A program made the translations under genes and the position numbers. A model generated the notes under the pieces. The model had not been told where the DNA came from. It did not search any database and saw nothing but the letters and a program-made list of their open reading frames with translations. Below, one piece after another: positions 53,225 through 61,431 of a stretch of 64,000 nucleotides of DNA; the stretch's first letter is position 1, and every line of letters starts with the position of its first letter. The stretch is taken from positions 1,240,001-1,304,000 of the forward strand of contig NZ_JAUFQE010000002.1 of NCBI RefSeq assembly GCF_030409755.1, given 5' to 3'. The DNA comes from Vibrio lentus. Lineage in GTDB: Bacteria; Pseudomonadota; Gammaproteobacteria; Enterobacterales; Vibrionaceae.

Positions 53225-53352
53225 TAACAAACCTCTTAAACAGACTGCTATTTCGTGTTTAAATTTTGATCTATCAAACAGTTATCTGAACAAACAAGGT
53301 GACTAAGCAATCAAATGCAGTGCATTCATGCCTGCTTTGTATAGTTAAATGC
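53225..53352 (+). repeat. attC-like site of Vibrio integron type
   Basis: The site runs from TAACAAAC to the core GTTAAATGC. Its 128-bp length matches Vibrio attC repeats. The left end (TAACAAAC, then CTCTTAAACAGACTG) follows the usual left-arm order. The sequence before it (52948-53224) has no supported gene but resembles noncoding cassette sequence. No integrase gene is present in the window. Confidence 0.45.
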
Positions 53353-53387
53353 TAGTATCTGGCAATGTTGTAAACTAGGTGTTTGAT

Positions 53388-53990
53388 ATGTTGCCTAAAC
53401 TTTATAAGTTCAGAACGCTTCATGATAGAAACATACAATCTATCTCTGAGTGTTCATTGTGGTTTGATTACGCTAAAACCTTTAACAATCCTTTTGAATC
53501 GAACCACATATTTGACCCAACCCTTCAGAACGAATTCAAGGTGATGTGCTTTTCCCAATCGAGCGACCACCCTATACTTTGGTCTCAGTACGGCGATAGC
53601 TTCAAAGGCATGTGTATTGAATACGACCTCAATCATTATGATGGAGAAACAAACCTCAACTGTTTTAAAGTGCAATATGAAGATGACCCGACTCGATTTA
53701 CTTTGCCGTCTGCTCAGGATTTACAAGGATCGGATTTGGGCACTGCACTATTCAAAATTAAGCATTCGAATTGGCGGTATGAAGAAGAATATCGGTGGGT
53801 TTTACATGATGACGAGCTCATTGGGAATAAGCTGTACCTAAATAAAGAGTGCTTAAGTGCTGTTATCCTTTCAGAACACGCTCCTCCAGATCGCAAACTC
53901 AAAGTCCTTATGATATGTCAGAGCCTTGGAATACCGGTCAAACACGCAATTGCGAGGCAGAATTCCTGCACTTTTGAAGTAGTCAATTAA
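53388..53990 (+). CDS. DUF2971 protein
   Basis: A 200-residue protein; I prefer the ATG at 53388 with AGGTG six bases upstream over the GTG at 53379. Family marks are LYKFRTLHDRNI, LWFDYAKTFNNPFE, VMCFSQSSDHPILWSQYGDSFKGMCIEYD and EEYRWVL near residue 145. DUF2971 proteins are common in integron cassettes and defence islands; their activity is unknown. Short attC-like traces upstream suggest a cassette. It ends at a shared bidirectional terminator. Confidence 0.8.
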   Translation: MLPKLYKFRTLHDRNIQSISECSLWFDYAKTFNNPFESNHIFDPTLQNEFKVMCFSQSSDHPILWSQYGDSFKGMCIEYDLNHYDGETNLNCFKVQYEDDPTRFTLPSAQDLQGSDLGTALFKIKHSNWRYEEEYRWVLHDDELIGNKLYLNKECLSAVILSEHAPPDRKLKVLMICQSLGIPVKHAIARQNSCTFEVVN

Positions 53991-54054
53991 ATCAGATAGA
54001 TAGCTAACGTACTGTTTAACAAACTGAAACATCATCACGAGTTACATTGTAACT

Positions 54055-54092
54055 AAAAAGAGGAGCCGTATTAGATTGTGGCTCCTCTTTTT
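54055..54092. terminator. Bidirectional terminator between DUF2971 and the HDOD-like gene
   Basis: AAAAAGAGGAGCC / GGCTCCTCTTTTT hairpin with A-run and T-run on either side, between two converging genes. Confidence 0.88.
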
Positions 54093-55311
54093 ACATGTTT
54101 GTGGTCAACTTACCGGGTATTCTGGTCTGCATTTGCTCCATAGTCGCTACAGACATCTGAACCGTTGAAAACCAATAAGGTCGATGTTTAATATTAAATA
54201 ATTCGCTATTCTCTAGGGCTTCAAAAATAGAGAACTTTCTGCCCTGCGAAAGCGCTGCACCGTACACGCTTCGTTCAAGGACTGGGATATCGTGAACTTC
54301 TTCGAGGATCGCACGTTTAATCAACTGGTTATTTGGGCTCCAATCTATGTAATCGACTAGTTTTTTCAGTAGCTTAGTATCTAAGATTTCTATCATAGAT
54401 TCGAGAAACTGTGTGTTCGGGATAACCTCTGTACACGCATAGTATTCGTCGTGCTTGTCACTTGCATCCCGATAACCAAGCATAGTTTTTACGAGTGCAT
54501 CTTCAAACGTCGCTGAAAAATGATTACAAATGACGAATAATGGAAGCGTTCTTAACACTCCAAGCAGAATACCAGCGTCTGGCTCTTTTACTGATGTTTC
54601 TTGTAGTCTCATTCTGGTCGAGTTTGCTGTCACGACGAGGTGTTGCCAGACCTTAGGAACAATAGGCTTGATGTTATCATCAGACCATTTAATAAGTTGC
54701 TGACTCATAAGTAGTGGAAAAAGTAATTTACAATTTTCTATTCCAATTTGTCTCGCTGCTACTTTTGGATCCAGCACCACTTTCGATTTTTTACCGTATT
54801 TTTCTGTAAATTCCGGATTCGACACAAACTCAATAAGACTTGAACTTAGCAGCCTACTTTCAGCTGAAATTTGATGTAACTTGGAAAAGTTCAAAGATGA
54901 CGAATAAGCGACATTAGCGAAATGGTTAAAATCCGGAAGTTCAGAAAAAAGAGAGCTCATCAATGTTTGTTCAAGCTTCTCTATCATCAACTCGGAAGCT
55001 GTATTACACACATCATCTATGACGTAACGTAATGTCTTTTGCTTTGCGACGACTTTTTCACGACGAGCACTGACTCTGTCTTGTTCACATCGCAACAGAA
55101 TTCGTTGATTGTGAGATATTCGATCATTTTCATCGAAAATAACGCTATCACAATAGCGATTTTCCAAACTTAACAGTGTGTCTACTGTCGTTTGTTTGAG
55201 TTTAAACTTTGGAGAGACTAACCACTTATTGAAGTGTTTTTCTACGTTAATTGAAACTTTTCTCGATATTTCAATAACTTCAGGAGTGTAATTTTTGTTT
55301 GCTAACAACAA
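54091..55311 (-). CDS. HDOD-domain-like protein
   Basis: A 406-residue soluble, mainly helical protein. Residues 160-390 resemble an HDOD domain: FSKLHQISAESRLLSSSLIEFV, VWQHLVVTANSTRMRL and the GILLGVLRTLPLFVI region where HD-type proteins have their metal site, though the HD residues are not obvious here. HDOD proteins are signalling adaptors in many gammaproteobacteria. Single gene. Its divergence makes this a moderate call. Confidence 0.6.
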   Translation of the reverse strand: MLLANKNYTPEVIEISRKVSINVEKHFNKWLVSPKFKLKQTTVDTLLSLENRYCDSVIFDENDRISHNQRILLRCEQDRVSARREKVVAKQKTLRYVIDDVCNTASELMIEKLEQTLMSSLFSELPDFNHFANVAYSSSLNFSKLHQISAESRLLSSSLIEFVSNPEFTEKYGKKSKVVLDPKVAARQIGIENCKLLFPLLMSQQLIKWSDDNIKPIVPKVWQHLVVTANSTRMRLQETSVKEPDAGILLGVLRTLPLFVICNHFSATFEDALVKTMLGYRDASDKHDEYYACTEVIPNTQFLESMIEILDTKLLKKLVDYIDWSPNNQLIKRAILEEVHDIPVLERSVYGAALSQGRKFSIFEALENSELFNIKHRPYWFSTVQMSVATMEQMQTRIPGKLTTNM

Positions 55312-55487
55312 CCGTGACTTTCCTTGACCTAATCCTAGCTATTCATCGTATTATATCCCAGCTACATATAATTAAGTCAATATTAATAGATATTTAAGAT
55401 GTGCTAAGAACCGAGGACATATAATTTATCCTTAAACATTTAGTTATAGTGCACTGAGAATGCATATCGGAAGATCAAGATCGTTGA

Positions 55488-55799
55488 CTAACTTTCAATG
55501 TGTAAACGAATGTACTTTTCAGGGAAGCTGTATTTAAACTTTCGATTATCAAGCAAGTGTTTTCGCGCTTGTTTACACACTCGGCTATCACCAGAAGTCC
55601 TAACCTTTTTAATTCGGGCATAGCCTTTTGAGTGTCGCATTTCGATCATTAGGTCGCAGTACCCTTCGAGTTCGATCGAACTTTTATCCATCCCTTTGAG
55701 GATTGAAGATTTGATTTTCTTCGCAACTGGGTTAATTAATGCATCATCGGCGAGTAAGCTTTGCGACGTAAAGCACAACAAAAATACGAGATATTTCAT
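55488..55799 (-). CDS. Secreted protein resembling TolA domain III
   Basis: A 103-residue protein with a signal peptide (about residues 1-17, ending LLADD). The mature part aligns with TolA domain III: KIKSSILKGM where TolA has QIKSAIESKF; a first Cys in GYCDLMIEM (TolA KTCTLRIKL); and GDSRVCKQARKHL (TolA GDPALCQAALAAA) with the second Cys of the conserved disulfide. The long helical middle and membrane anchor of TolA are absent. Close to the dif site, where filamentous phages that use TolA as receptor integrate; whether it acts as a decoy is speculation. Confidence 0.65.
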   Translation of the reverse strand: MKYLVFLLCFTSQSLLADDALINPVAKKIKSSILKGMDKSSIELEGYCDLMIEMRHSKGYARIKKVRTSGDSRVCKQARKHLLDNRKFKYSFPEKYIRLHIES

Positions 55800-55903
55800 A
55801 CTGTTCTCAACTATGTGACGTTGAAAACAGTATGCATATTATTGGAAGAAGTATGAGGTTAAATTAGTACTAGAGATTGGTAAGCAAACCATAGTTTCAA
55901 AAG

Positions 55904-56212
55904 TTATGCCTTCTTTGAGCCTTTAGATTTGAAGCCATTGTGAGGAAATACGTTTCGAATACGTTGTTGAATATTCTTAGGAATATCTTTGGTGAACTTC
56001 AGGTTATAACCTGAACGCTTTGCGTAAACCTTAAGCTCTCCTTGAAATGCATTGTTGTGACCGATTTCTTGAAGGTTGTGCTTAAAGCTAGGCGGTAAAT
56101 GCCCTTTTACTTGTTCAATCGCACCTTCTTTGAACTTTATCTTCAGTACCGGTCTATCAATTGCGACGAGCCAAAAAACCAATACGGCTCCGATTAAGAT
56201 TACATACATCAT
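55904..56212 (-). CDS. DUF3634 family protein
   Basis: A 102-residue protein with an N-terminal membrane helix (about residues 3-19) and a basic cytoplasmic or periplasmic domain (GHLPPSFKHNLQEIGHNN, RSGYNLKFTKDIP, QRIRNVFPHN). This is the typical DUF3634 pattern of Vibrio. Function unknown. Located just downstream of matP. Confidence 0.75.
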   Translation of the reverse strand: MMYVILIGAVLVFWLVAIDRPVLKIKFKEGAIEQVKGHLPPSFKHNLQEIGHNNAFQGELKVYAKRSGYNLKFTKDIPKNIQQRIRNVFPHNGFKSKGSKKA

Positions 56213-56232
56213 AATGCCACCACTATTACTGC

Positions 56233-56688
56233 TTATTTGTCGTCGGAAAGAAGTTTACTCAAATCTTCTTTGAGACTGGTTACTGTTTTGCTGGCCTGCT
56301 CACTTCGAGACGCTTCACTAACCAAATACTCTATCGCGTCAGATAACGTACAACCGAGCTCGTTTGCTCTTTGAGATAGCTTTTCCCAAACGCGATAATC
56401 AAGGTCGATAGACTTCTTCTTAGTATGAACTTGTTCGGCGTTGAAGTGACGTTTGCGCTTGGCTCTGATTGCTTGTTTAAGCTTGTTATCAAGCTCTGGC
56501 GACATGTTATTTGAGATCCACTCAAGAACGCCTGTAGGTTGGTGTTCTAGCTTCAATAAAGCTTGCACGGCAACATCAGCTTCACTTGAATCAATATGGC
56601 AGGTGATCGAATCACCTTCTTTCCATTTTTTTACCAGGTAGTTCCATTTCCAACCACATTCTAAATTTTCAAGCTGCTGATATTTCAT
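56233..56688 (-). CDS. matP: Macrodomain Ter protein MatP
   Basis: A 151-residue DNA-organising protein: MKYQQLENLECGWKWNYLVKKW start, helical core with KRKRHFNAEQVHTKKKSIDLDYRVWEKLS, then a ribbon-helix-helix and C-terminal coiled coil (SLKEDLSKLL). MatP binds matS sites to hold the terminus region together until division. Gene order matP, lonH (divergent), fabA, rmf is the same as in E. coli. A matS-like site lies 24 bp upstream of its start, and one perfect matS lies in ccoI. Confidence 0.95.
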   Translation of the reverse strand: MKYQQLENLECGWKWNYLVKKWKEGDSITCHIDSSEADVAVQALLKLEHQPTGVLEWISNNMSPELDNKLKQAIRAKRKRHFNAEQVHTKKKSIDLDYRVWEKLSQRANELGCTLSDAIEYLVSEASRSEQASKTVTSLKEDLSKLLSDDK

Positions 56689-56711
56689 GTCTAATCTCGA
56701 GAGTTAACCTA

Positions 56712-56724
56712 GTGACAGCGTAAC
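56712..56724. promoter_or_regulatory. matS-like site in the matP upstream region
   Basis: GTGACAGCGTAAC matches GTGAC-R-N-Y-GTCAC in 12 of 13 positions. It overlaps an inverted repeat TAACCCAT / AATGGGTTA (56721-56737). Location in the divergent matP-lonH promoter suggests autoregulation. Confidence 0.6.
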
Positions 56725-56876
56725 CCATAATGGGTTATTTAACAATTATTGTCTTGAAAGAATAGACCAAGATCATACTTATATTAGCTTAGTGTTTAGT
56801 AACTACAACATAGACCTATATGACTCCCCGCTTTTTCTATATACTCCCTACCTTATTATCATAATCAGACATTTAA

Positions 56877-58529
56877 ATGACTCAAGTAGATTGGCGACAT
56901 GTAACGCCTCAGTACGATGAATATAGCGCTCAACTAGAGCAATTCCCTGACATCTCTCCTTTCACATTCTCAGATATTCAACATAGATTTAGAGATGCGC
57001 TAACCCGTTTTGTACGCCTATCCAATCTTTCACGAATTCTACTTGTTAATGCGCCTGACAATTCGATCTATCGTCAACTCATCGTTGAATCTTTAACGAC
57101 GGAGTTAAACAACGAAGCTCAGCCTGTTTTAAAAACCGAATCTTTAAATGCAGCCACTTTGTTTGACCAAGTGCAGTCTAAAAATGGTGACATTGTAGCA
57201 ACAAAGCCAGGCCTACTTTCTAGAGCAAACAATGGCTATCTGGTCGTTTCTGCCAATCTGATCCTGGCAAACCCAGGAAGCTGGCTATTATTGAAATCAG
57301 CGCTTCTCGGTGAAGCTGTTGAGCCAATTAGCAGTTTTCCTGAGCATCTAAATCAGGCACCTATCGAAGCACTGACATACAACATTAAGTTGATTGTTGT
57401 CGGAGACCGCGCTCAACTTGGTGATCTGGATTATCTAGATGGCGATATTCAAACAGGGTTTTGTCTATTCAGTGAAATAGAACAAGATATTAAGCTCTCC
57501 AATGAAAGCCTAATGCAATACCTTGGCTATCTTAAGTGGTTGCAACGTCGCTATAACCTTCCAACGATAACTCAAGAAGCTTTGGTAGGAATCCTAACGG
57601 CAGGCGCTAGAGAAACGGAAGATCAGAGCTACATACCGCTATGTCCGATTTGGCATAACGCGCTGTTGAATGAAGCGCTTATCGAAGCAAATGGTGGTCA
57701 CATTGATATTCACCATATTCAGCAAGCTCAACAACACAAATACAACCGCGAGTCTTACCTTCCTGAACGTGCTCTCGATGATATTCGAGATGGCCAAGTC
57801 ATCATCGAAACTGAGGGTGAGCAAGTCGGCCAAGTTAACGGTCTGACGGTTATCGACGTTCCTGGACACCCTATTTCTTATGGTGAACCGGCTCGTATTT
57901 CCTGTGTTATTCATTTTGGCGATGGTGACATTACCGATGTAGAAAGAAAAGCAGAGCTTGGTGGCAACCTTCACGCTAAAGGCATGATGATCATGCAAGC
58001 GTTCGTAAGCAGCGCTCTAAACCTTGAAGATCCGTTGCCATATGCTGCTTCTGTTGTGTTTGAGCAATCATACTGCGAAGTTGATGGCGATAGCGCTTCC
58101 CTTGCAGAGCTTTGCTCTCTGGTAAGTGCTTTGTCGGAATACCCTATCAATCAACAAATAGCGGTAACCGGTGCTGTCGACCAATTCGGTCGTGTACAAG
58201 CCGTTGGTGGGCTAAACGAGAAAATCGAAGGCTTCTACCATGTGTGTAAACACAACGGGCTAACTGGCGAACAAGGTGTGATCCTTCCAAGATCTAACTT
58301 AAGACACCTTGCTCTGAAGCCAGACCTAATTGAAAGCATCAAAAACAAAGAATTCCATATTTGGTCTGTCTCTAATGTAGATGAAGCGATTCCTCTTATT
58401 ATGAACGCACCATTTAGGGACGAAGAACAAGAAAGCGTTCTGAGTAAAATCGCGGAACGTATTGAAAACTTTGAAAGACATGAACACCCAATTGGAATTG
58501 TTGGACGCATTAAAAACTGGTTTGTCTAG
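56877..58529 (+). CDS. Lon-like S16 protease without ATPase (LonH/YcbZ)
   Basis: A 550-residue protein of the same family as E. coli YcbZ. The N-terminal two thirds lack Walker motifs. The S16 protease domain is near residues 335-525, with the catalytic Ser in EVDGDSASLAEL and the catalytic Lys in NEKIEGFY. Divergent from matP and upstream of fabA as in E. coli. Physiological substrates are not known; the inactive ATPase-like N-terminus may bind partners. Confidence 0.92.
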   Translation: MTQVDWRHVTPQYDEYSAQLEQFPDISPFTFSDIQHRFRDALTRFVRLSNLSRILLVNAPDNSIYRQLIVESLTTELNNEAQPVLKTESLNAATLFDQVQSKNGDIVATKPGLLSRANNGYLVVSANLILANPGSWLLLKSALLGEAVEPISSFPEHLNQAPIEALTYNIKLIVVGDRAQLGDLDYLDGDIQTGFCLFSEIEQDIKLSNESLMQYLGYLKWLQRRYNLPTITQEALVGILTAGARETEDQSYIPLCPIWHNALLNEALIEANGGHIDIHHIQQAQQHKYNRESYLPERALDDIRDGQVIIETEGEQVGQVNGLTVIDVPGHPISYGEPARISCVIHFGDGDITDVERKAELGGNLHAKGMMIMQAFVSSALNLEDPLPYAASVVFEQSYCEVDGDSASLAELCSLVSALSEYPINQQIAVTGAVDQFGRVQAVGGLNEKIEGFYHVCKHNGLTGEQGVILPRSNLRHLALKPDLIESIKNKEFHIWSVSNVDEAIPLIMNAPFRDEEQESVLSKIAERIENFERHEHPIGIVGRIKNWFV

Positions 58530-58599
58530 TACTGATCGGACTTGTTTAGCGTACACCTGTTCACTAATATGCACCTATCAAAAATCGGAGTAATTGATA

Positions 58600-59115
58600 A
58601 TGCAAAACAAACGTGATTCTTACACTCGCGAAGAGCTTCTAGCATCAAGCCAAGGCGAACTATGGCCTGAAGGCCCTCAACTTCCAGCACCAAACATGCT
58701 AATGATGGATCGCATCACTAAAATGTCTGAAACTGAAGGTGATTTCGGTAAAGGTTTGATTCTTGCTGAGCTGGATATTACTCCTGACCTATGGTTCTTC
58801 GATTGCCACTTCCCTGGTGACCCAGTAATGCCAGGTTGTCTTGGCCTAGATGCAATGTGGCAGCTTGTTGGCTTCTACCTTGGTTGGGTTGGTGGTAAAG
58901 GCAAAGGTCGTGCTCTAGGTGTTGGTGAAGTTAAATTCACTGGCCAAATCCTACCTACAGCTCAAAAAGTGACTTACGAAATTCACATGAAACGTGTTGT
59001 TAACCGTCGCCTAGTAATGGGCCTTGCAGACGGTCGCGTTCTTGTCGATGGTAAAGAAATCTATGTGGCTAAAGATTTGAAAGTTGGTCTTTTCCAAGAT
59101 ACATCAGCATTCTAG
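58600..59115 (+). CDS. fabA: 3-hydroxydecanoyl-ACP dehydratase/isomerase FabA
   Basis: A 171-residue hot-dog-fold enzyme. Start at the ATG at 58600 with GGAG upstream. Catalytic His in [15 protein letters not shown] and catalytic Asp in GLDAMWQL. It makes the cis double bond of unsaturated fatty acids. A TTG two codons upstream is open but less likely. Own terminator follows. Confidence 0.96.
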   Translation: MQNKRDSYTREELLASSQGELWPEGPQLPAPNMLMMDRITKMSETEGDFGKGLILAELDITPDLWFFDCHFPGDPVMPGCLGLDAMWQLVGFYLGWVGGKGKGRALGVGEVKFTGQILPTAQKVTYEIHMKRVVNRRLVMGLADGRVLVDGKEIYVAKDLKVGLFQDTSAF

Positions 59116-59133
59116 TCTAATAGTTAGATTTTT

Positions 59134-59160
59134 AATAAAGCAGCCAATGGCTGCTTTATT
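59134..59160 (+). terminator. Terminator of fabA
   Basis: AATAAAGCAGCC / GGCTGCTTTATT stem with an AAT loop, followed by T-rich sequence. The rest of the gap to rmf contains a hairpin AAGGCTCCA / TGGAGCCTT near 59311-59346, the probable rmf terminator on the minus strand. Confidence 0.85.
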
Positions 59161-59369
59161 TTCATTTCAATATATTTAGTTATAGTGCATTAAGGTACAG
59201 CTAAGTAACTTTCATCAATGATATGTCCACCAGCGAAACGATCTTAAATCACTTTATAGAGCTGTGAGTTCACGGTTTATAAGGTATTGTATGGCTCTCA
59301 GAAACTAACAAGGCTCCAGTTGTTATAATCACAACATGGAGCCTTGACCTTTGAATATGTTCGCCCTAT

Positions 59370-59543
59370 CTACTTATAGAGACCTGAATGCTTATCATCT
59401 TTGGCATCACGCCAACCACCTAACCAATACGATTTAGAATCCATTTGGCTATATGGGCAAGCTTCTTGTGACCTGCCATTTAAACCAGCTTTGTAACCTT
59501 GAGATTGTGCTCGTTCTAGGCGATCACGCTTTTGTCTCTTCAT
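59370..59543 (-). CDS. rmf: Ribosome modulation factor
   Basis: A 57-residue protein starting MKRQKRDRLERAQSQGYKAG; the conserved GRSQEACPY and WLGGWRDA motifs identify RMF. It drives 100S ribosome dimer formation in stationary phase. The open frame upstream of this ATG reads into an unrelated sequence. Convergent with fabA, matching the E. coli order. Confidence 0.95.
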   Translation of the reverse strand: MKRQKRDRLERAQSQGYKAGLNGRSQEACPYSQMDSKSYWLGGWRDAKDDKHSGLYK

Positions 59544-59661
59544 AGTGCAGTCCTCATACGGGTGTTCGTTTACTAACATACAATGATTACAACTTCGTGG
59601 AGTTTTGTTAACTCCAACTTTAAGAGTCGACCACTTTTGAACTTTTCTCAAGGCGAAAAAA

Positions 59662-59691
59662 AGCCCGAGTTCAGAATTGTGAACTCGGGCT
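59662..59691 (-). terminator. Terminator of the DUF3466 gene
   Basis: AGCCCGAGTTCA / TGAACTCGGGCT hairpin with a T-run on the minus strand (A-run at 59656-59661). Confidence 0.88.
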
Positions 59692-59703
59692 CAAGAGATA
59701 AAA

Positions 59704-61422
59704 TTATTTAAATTTTCTACGGAACCCTAACAGACCAAGTACAGTCAAAGCTAACCAACCTAGGCTACCGCCTTGGCGATCGATTTTTTCACTGTCAATA
59801 CCTCGAGTTTGAATGCTACGTGTATTCTTGTCACTAATTGGAATTAGCTTAACTGCAACAATTTCTTCAGTAGCACCATCTCCCGCATTGCCACAATATG
59901 AATTGTGAGAGGTCGTATCATAGGGTTGTGGTACCCCATTGACTGTACACCTAATAGCAGTCCCAGAGATAACCCCTGCATCATTAATGTCTGTAGCATC
60001 AATAACTCGGAATTTATTGTTATTACCATCAGCATTACCATCGTTCGTTAGATCATCTAACCACCATGCTTTACTTTCAAACAACTCTATTCGGGAATCT
60101 TCAGTGCCCGTTGCTTGGTATGGGTAAATGAATCCTCTATGACGACGCTCACGACCATTACTTTCTCGGATTGTCTCAGAGTCTATCTGACCGACAATTT
60201 CGTTGTAATTATTAATCGCTCCAGCTTTACCGCCTGCGCCTTTAAAGAAAATAGACTGAGAGCTATCATTTAGATATTGAGCGCCACTCCAAGTATCATT
60301 CCCGTTTCCATCTCCAGTATAAGTCGCTACAAATATCTTGTCAGGGAAAGCTCCGTTATCAGGTACAGCATTATTATAGTGCTTCGCTTCCCCTAAAATG
60401 TTTAAGTGACTGTTTATTGAAGTAGCTTTAGAGTTAGCATGGATGTCATCACCACTAATCTCTACTTGCGCCCCTTGAATAACCGCACTTGACCATGTAG
60501 TAGGAAGAGTGCCTCCTGATGAATGAAAAACCGTCGCATTCATATGCTGCTCGTCATATGTGTTGAAACCAACAGCATATATTTTTGATGGCGTAACTGT
60601 TAAATCTCGAATGCTACCCTGCGCAAGCAACTCATCCTCTTCGTCTTTCGCATTTGTATCCCAATTTAAAAGTTGGGTTTGTGTACCATCCCAAATCGCT
60701 CCTTTAGTCGTGTAAGTACTAAAGGGAACTGTACTGTCGTTATCATTGGTATAGCTAGTAGAAACACTTCCGACTATAAATGTTCCTTCACTAGCCCATG
60801 CTCTTGATTGAACCGGTGTACTTGATACATCGCCGCCTATAGTGACAGCAGGGAAAGCTTGATTTCGCTGAACAACCGACGTGCTTGTATTTCCTATTGC
60901 TTGACCGCTAGAGTCTAGCGAGTTAATTACAGTATTCAGATTAGAAGCTTCAATTTGACCAGCTCCCTCAACAAATGACTTATAGTTAGACTCTCCATTC
61001 CGCTCTCTTTGGTAAGCGTTCCAATACTGATCTCCCCAACCACCATCAGTGTCGCAATTGTCAAAACCAAGGTAAGAGCTACAATAGCGACGTAAGTAAT
61101 CTGAAGAATCATCTATTTGTGCATAGAAAAAACTATTGTCTGAGCCAAATGGAACTTCTTCTCTATGGCTGATTCCTTCAACACCATTTAAAGACTCTCC
61201 AGCAAGTAAGTATCCTTCGCACTCAGACGCTGTCGCATTCTCATCAAAGCAACCTAGTGTACCGAGAGTGCTATTGCTAGAACCTTCAATCGCAACACCA
61301 TGCACTTCATTACCTGATACAGGGCTGTCCACTTCAACAATCGTATAAAGCGCAGCATTCGCATTAGTTGCAGCAAAAACTAATGCTGCAACTGTAGTTA
61401 ATTTAAATTTAGTACAAGTCAT
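59704..61422 (-). CDS. DUF3466 exported protein with GlyGly-CTERM tail
   Basis: A 572-residue secreted protein. Signal peptide at residues 1-23 (ending NANAA). The body has repeated beta-rich units with DUF3466 features (IVGSVSTSY, INNYNEIVGQI, INDAGVISGTAIRC). The C-terminus is a GlyGly-CTERM sorting signal: GGSLGWLALTVLGLLGF followed by RRKFK, which is processed by rhombosortase. It should be surface- or outer-membrane-linked via the type II secretion pathway. Its function is unknown. Single gene upstream of uup. Confidence 0.85.
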   Translation of the reverse strand: MTCTKFKLTTVAALVFAATNANAALYTIVEVDSPVSGNEVHGVAIEGSSNSTLGTLGCFDENATASECEGYLLAGESLNGVEGISHREEVPFGSDNSFFYAQIDDSSDYLRRYCSSYLGFDNCDTDGGWGDQYWNAYQRERNGESNYKSFVEGAGQIEASNLNTVINSLDSSGQAIGNTSTSVVQRNQAFPAVTIGGDVSSTPVQSRAWASEGTFIVGSVSTSYTNDNDSTVPFSTYTTKGAIWDGTQTQLLNWDTNAKDEEDELLAQGSIRDLTVTPSKIYAVGFNTYDEQHMNATVFHSSGGTLPTTWSSAVIQGAQVEISGDDIHANSKATSINSHLNILGEAKHYNNAVPDNGAFPDKIFVATYTGDGNGNDTWSGAQYLNDSSQSIFFKGAGGKAGAINNYNEIVGQIDSETIRESNGRERRHRGFIYPYQATGTEDSRIELFESKAWWLDDLTNDGNADGNNNKFRVIDATDINDAGVISGTAIRCTVNGVPQPYDTTSHNSYCGNAGDGATEEIVAVKLIPISDKNTRSIQTRGIDSEKIDRQGGSLGWLALTVLGLLGFRRKFK

Positions 61423-61431
61423 TATTACTTC

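Noticed and set aside
53310..53350. AGTGCATTC ... TATAGTTAAAT looked like another dif site.
   Set aside because: The arms are too far apart and the XerC arm does not match; the GTTAAAT part fits the attC-like reading better.
57186..57198. GTGACATTGTAGC in lonH as a third matS.
   Set aside because: Two mismatches in the conserved right half; not convincing without binding data.
55438..59189. Identical 16-mer ATTTAGTTATAGTGCA at 55438 and 59174.
   Set aside because: For A+T-rich sequence a single 16-base repeat in 64 kb is near chance, and nothing else around the copies matches.
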